Source: Epiperipatus broadwayi
Taxonomy: Eukaryota; Onychophora; Udeonychophora; Euonychophora; Peripatidae
Assembly: GCA_028023455.1 (NCBI GenBank)
Contig: JAQFVV010000231.1
Span: forward strand, 635,001 to 699,000
Length of the DNA: 64,000 nucleotides
Direction: 5' to 3'
A program made the translations under genes and the position numbers. Positions 59,877-64,000 of the stretch are shown here, piece after piece (the stretch's first letter is position 1; every line of letters begins with the position of its first letter). The notes under the pieces are model-generated. The model saw only the letters and a list, made by a program, of their open reading frames with translations, made no database searches and had not been told where the DNA came from.

Positions 59877-61042
59877 ACTAAAACACCATCATCACAAACC
59901 TTCAGGAAAACATTAGAAATTCAATTTTATTTACTGACATGGAGATCATATATATTTTAAACAGAAGGCATTTATACCTTCAGCACATGTGCTGCAACAT
60001 TGGTACAATAGCTCAAACAGGTCTTGTTGAGTACTGAAGACAATTGAAACTGCAGATATAGAAATGACAGAAAAGATGGGAGAAGAGTGTAAATGTATAC
60101 TGAAAATGAATTAGTACAATCAGCTTTTGGAAAGTTTATAATAGCCAACAAAGTAAAAACAGAGATTTGAAAATGTAAAATGATAAGATATTGCAATATA
60201 GAATCATAGAAGTGTTAAGTAGTATTACATTCTAAGACTGAACAGAACAAAATCTGATAATATAATTAATATAATGTGCAATAGAAGATAAAATGGAGTG
60301 AATGCCTATAATAACCAGCATGATTGTGGAAATGAAATTCAACTTATAGGTCATTGTTTATGAGAAAAACTGAAATCATATTGATTAGCAGATTAATTGC
60401 ACTACGCTGCTCAAAAGTAGTTGGTATATAGATGAAAATATCTTACTTATTTAGGTACAGATTATATTGACTCTCCTTCAACATTTATGCATTCATCTCA
60501 TGCATGTAAAAAAAAATTCCACGGCTATATTCCTCAATCGTGAGAAACATGAAATTCCCAATAGAATAACCAACCTATTCAATCATGATATGTAGCGTCT
60601 GAATCAAGAATTCTAAAATTCAATCCAAAATGACATTCAATTTTTCTCAAGCTATTTAGTAATAATACTTCCTTTATATAATGCCTAATCTGGTTAATAA
60701 CTAATGGATCACAGCTCTATTATAGTAACATAGTATGGATAAGCAACAGAATTGTACAGAACATCTGATAAACTTTAATGATATTTGTTTAAAATCATAT
60801 TCTGTGAGGTTGTTGATAAATAAGTGATAATTGGTAACTATTACTAAATGAATGGCAATTAGTAACTATTACTAGTATCCTTTAATTAATGACTCACATG
60901 GACCTTAGATGAGCAACAATTTTTTTCTACACATATCAATAATCATGCATATATTTGATTGCATATTGTTGCCATGTAGATTCTAAATTTCTTCTTAATA
61001 TATTGATAAATATTTACGTTTTAAACAGAACAATATTTATTG
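59877..61042. other. AT-rich intergenic DNA
   Basis: A short family R relative lies near 59996-60060 (aggtcttgttgagtactgaa). A direct match of tgataaatattta at 61003 pairs with 61329 in the next element. No gene was seen. Confidence 0.45.
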
Positions 61043-61452
61043 TAATATATTCGGAAGTAAATCAATCTTCACACATGCGCTGTTTTAATACAAATTTCAA
61101 TACACTTGCCCATAAGCAAATATTTCTCAAAACCAGTGAATTCACTTGATCTTTAACCTTATACATATATAAGCCAACATTTGATTAATTAGGGCTTGAG
61201 TATATTATATGATTGATTTTTTAAATGATGTTCAAATTGTTTAAATGTACTTCAAATATTACAGGAGAATTTATCTCATTTTTAACTACCTGCAATTATT
61301 GTATAATACTTTAGAATCTAAATATATTGATAAATATTTATTTTTTATGCAGCACAGTATTTTTTTTTTTGACATCACTGCTTACTGGTGGGTACTGTAA
61401 ATTTATATTAAAACAGCGCATGTGTGAAAACTGCCTTACTTCCGAATATATT
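61043..61452. repeat. Foldback element, about 410 bp
   Basis: Left taatatattcggaagtaaat and tcacacatgcgctgttttaa are matched in inverse by right ttaaaacagcgcatgtgtga and ttacttccgaatatatta. Arms are about 75 bp; the interior is AT-rich. A direct tgataaatattta near each side suggests an older compound structure. Confidence 0.8.
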
Positions 61453-63133
61453 AAATTTCTTCTTCTATGAGTATCTTTCAGTAGCTTAAATCTTCTCTCT
61501 TGCCATAATGTTTTCATATTATAAATCAAAAATTCAAAATATAATTTTAATGCAGTTATATTTAGTGACTTTTTACATGGTTGGACCACTGATCCAATTA
61601 CTGCTGTAGTTCATGAGGTTTTTTTTTTCAGATACCCCCCGTTTTTGTGTGGAAAAAAATTATTTGCCTTCAAGTTAGAAGTAGTCAGCAGAGTTAATGG
61701 TGGATGACATTAATCATATGGAAACAGCATTCTAAACCGATGCAAATTTTATGAAAACAAAAGGCATCCTGGTGGTAGACTGTTTGTTCAAGTTTTCCAT
61801 CATAACAAATAATCCTCATGCCACGAACAACTCACAATCCACAATCTATGATCTCCTTAATAGTTTAGAATTCCCTAGAAATACTTACAAAAAATCAGAC
61901 CCTCAGTGTGTATAGGCATGCAATGTTATCCTCATCAGTGGTATAATGACTTTCTTTAATACGAGTCACATGACCATTTGAGGTCATCCCCCAATACATT
62001 TATTTCCCAATATAAGACGAATAGATATCTATTTATTGATGAAAACTATATGGCTAACCAGTTGCCTATAAACTAGTTAGATGAAAAAATTAAGCATGAT
62101 TGGCTGACAATTACATGAAAAAATGTTCAATCTCCATCCAAGTGAACCCTAAATGGAAATGGCATTAAATGAGAATTCATTGTATTAACTGAGAATCAAT
62201 ATCAATAAAAAATGAATTTCCACAAAATGTTCTATAAGAAGGAAGAAGATAATGAATGCATAATTGAATTACCTAAATAGTGAGGAAGTTCACTGTTAAG
62301 AGTAGAAATCAAAGGTGACTCTGTTTTGAAGTCATATATTGCATTGCAAACGTAGGCAATCAATGGATGAGAGATAGTATCCAAAAACTGTTTAGGTTCC
62401 ACTGATTACTCAATCTTGCACGGTATATCTTTAAAGTGGAGTAATAATACGGTTACAATTCCGGATGTTGAATACCAGTTAGGAATGTTATATAATCCTG
62501 AGTTTAGTTTGGATGGTGAGTTTTTGTGAAGGATTGCTATATACCCAAATCTGAATATTAATCATAAACATTGCTTTACAATACTACATTACTGCTACAA
62601 AATATTTACTTTTATTATTTTTTTAAAAAAAAAAATAAAGCCTTTGAAAAATACAAAAGCTAATTCAATTTTTTTTTTTTTTAAAATAAATACTTTTTAA
62701 AAATTTGCATAACTTTAAAAAACAAATGGCTGAATTAATTATCCGTGTTTAATTTTGAAATTAAATTATTTTAATTCCTTACAATCAAAAATAAAAGATT
62801 TTAAAACTATTATTAGATTTATGAATCAGGCTTTATCTTCGAAATAATAATTCATAATCTCTTCTAATTAGTTTTTGAAAATAATGTCAAAAAATTCAAT
62901 TAAGAATTATTGATTTTGGAATTTATAGTCATTTTTCAGATGCAAAAAAAAAGTTATATATAAATGTCTCTGAAAATGAAATCTGAAAACATGCAAACAT
63001 ATCAATCTGTATTAACATAACCTTCATCGTCATTATCATGCGTTGGTCAGACTTTGAGGTTAAAGGTCATCAGATCGATTCTAGTTCCTGCACTTCCGCT
63101 GCTCGAATTTCGGATGAACTATTGAACAATTTA
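61453..63133. other. Intergenic DNA
   Basis: No gene recognised. The plus stretch 61750-61900 is open for about 50 codons in one frame but has no motif. Confidence 0.45.
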
Positions 63134-63239
63134 GTCAAGCATTGGTGGTCGAGAGGTCAGTGACAGCTGCTTTACAAGCAGTTGTCCCGGGTTAGCGGGT
63201 TCGCGTCCCGGCTGATGCTATGACACATGAGAAAAAAAA
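63134..63239 (+). repeat. tRNA-derived SINE, copy 2
   Basis: Starts gtcaagcattggtggtcgag and ends gatgctatgacacatgag plus an A-run, like copy 1 at 51399. The tRNA-like part (63139-63218) still folds: acceptor GCATTGG pairs with CTGATGC over seven pairs including wobbles, a GCTGC/GCAGT anticodon stem encloses tttacaa (anticodon TAC in this fold), and gggttcgcgtcc is a strong B-box. A 12-base variable region and a T-stem mismatch argue against a functional tRNA. No target duplication is obvious here. Confidence 0.85.
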
Positions 63240-63601
63240 TTTGATTATTTACTTACTTCTCATCGTCATTATTTTTTAACCAGTATTGATTGATCCGTTG
63301 CAAACATAAGACTGCTGCAAGTTTAATCCAATTTCTCTAATCCATATTTTTTTTCTTCACAACAACTTAACAAACTTTCTTATTTCATCCATCCATCTTG
63401 CAAGTAGAATGTTTCTAGGATCTTTTACCATATCTGGAGATCCAATTTAAAATATTAACTGTCAATATATTGTAATATTTTCTAACCTATACATAGTCCA
63501 CCTTTTTTAACTTCTTAATTTTCACAAATGATGTCCATAAAACATGTTTGTTGTTTATCCATATAATTCACCTTTGATCCTTTTTTATTATTTCTAATAT
63601 A

Positions 63602-63603
<2 letters not shown>
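63240..63603. other. Intergenic DNA
   Basis: No feature seen. Confidence 0.5.

Positions 63604-63683
<80 letters not shown>
63604..63683. repeat. (CT)n microsatellite
   Basis: About forty CT units with one interruption (tgatct) near 63634. The E/R-repeat minus frame across it is an artefact. Confidence 0.98.
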
Positions 63684-63685
<2 letters not shown>

Positions 63686-64000
63686 GTTATATGATATAGA
63701 CTGCATATCTTTGTATCGCTCTTTTATCAAGTCATGAAGTCTCCAAATTATTTGTAAGTATTTATGAACCATATTAATTAAAAATCTTCCTTTTGAAACA
63801 TTAAGCATTTTTCATTTCAATATTAAATGTTTTTATAAAAAGCAACCGACCAAAATTTTCCTTTACTATTTATTTTCATCCTTTACATTTTCATATATGA
63901 TAGTAATTGGGCCAAGTTGTTGTACTTGGCTTCCAATTCATTTAATATTATAAGATTTTTTTCTTTTGCAAAAAGATATTAATGATTACTTCAATCTTTT
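63684..64000. other. AT-rich DNA at window edge
   Basis: No feature seen. Confidence 0.5.

Noticed and set aside
63515-63808. 97-codon minus frame with an ERER repeat
   Set aside because: It is a translation of the CT microsatellite plus random flanks.

Overview
This window reads as non-coding DNA from a large animal genome. It is strongly AT-rich, has no bacterial-style gene packing, and no open frame here looks like an intact host gene. It is crowded with foldback (palindromic) elements, Penelope-like retroelements, LINE fragments, tRNA-derived repeats and long tetranucleotide arrays. This repeat mixture suggests a lophotrochozoan, probably a cephalopod mollusc. That assignment is inference; nothing in the sequence proves the species.

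Layout. 1-14.3 kb: AT-rich DNA with a 56-bp minisatellite (2.56 kb), a decayed unrecognised protein-derived pseudogene (3.8-4.3 kb, minus), six foldback elements, a tRNA-Glu(CTC) pseudogene (11.4 kb) and a roughly 94-bp minisatellite (12.9-13.8 kb). 14.8-20.1 kb: two head-to-head, 5'-truncated Penelope-like element (PLE) palindromes; the second carries a candidate solo LTR with a 5-bp target duplication. 20.1-25.8 kb: AT-rich DNA with almost nothing recognisable. 25.8-27.7 kb: two more PLE endonuclease remnants. 27.77-34.04 kb: a complete-ended but gag-only LTR retrotransposon with 1.68-kb LTRs and a polypurine tract, apparently non-autonomous. 34.0-43.2 kb: more foldbacks, a repeat dimer, and a 460-bp foldback whose ends resemble a tRNA T-arm. 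43.4-44.2 kb: 3' end of an RTE-like LINE. 45.9 and 57.2 kb: long TATC arrays. 47.0-47.9 kb: a TA-flanked, 23-bp-TIR mariner-type element. 51.4 and 63.1 kb: two copies of a tRNA-derived SINE. 53.6-56.3 kb: a decayed LINE running from endonuclease through reverse transcriptase to a zinc knuckle. 58-64 kb: a foldback with a tRNA-like core at its apex, another foldback, a Z-DNA-prone tract and a CT array.

The genes do not form a pathway; the common theme is transposition. Autonomous families (PLE, RTE and other LINEs, gag-pol LTR elements elsewhere in the genome) would supply enzymes, while the SINE, the gag-only LTR element and the foldbacks look like dependants. The most notable points are the repeated head-to-head PLE arrangement, the solo LTR nested in a PLE palindrome, the LTR element without pol, and the foldbacks bearing tRNA-promoter-like sequence at ends or apex. 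I did not find a convincing new enzymatic or defence system.
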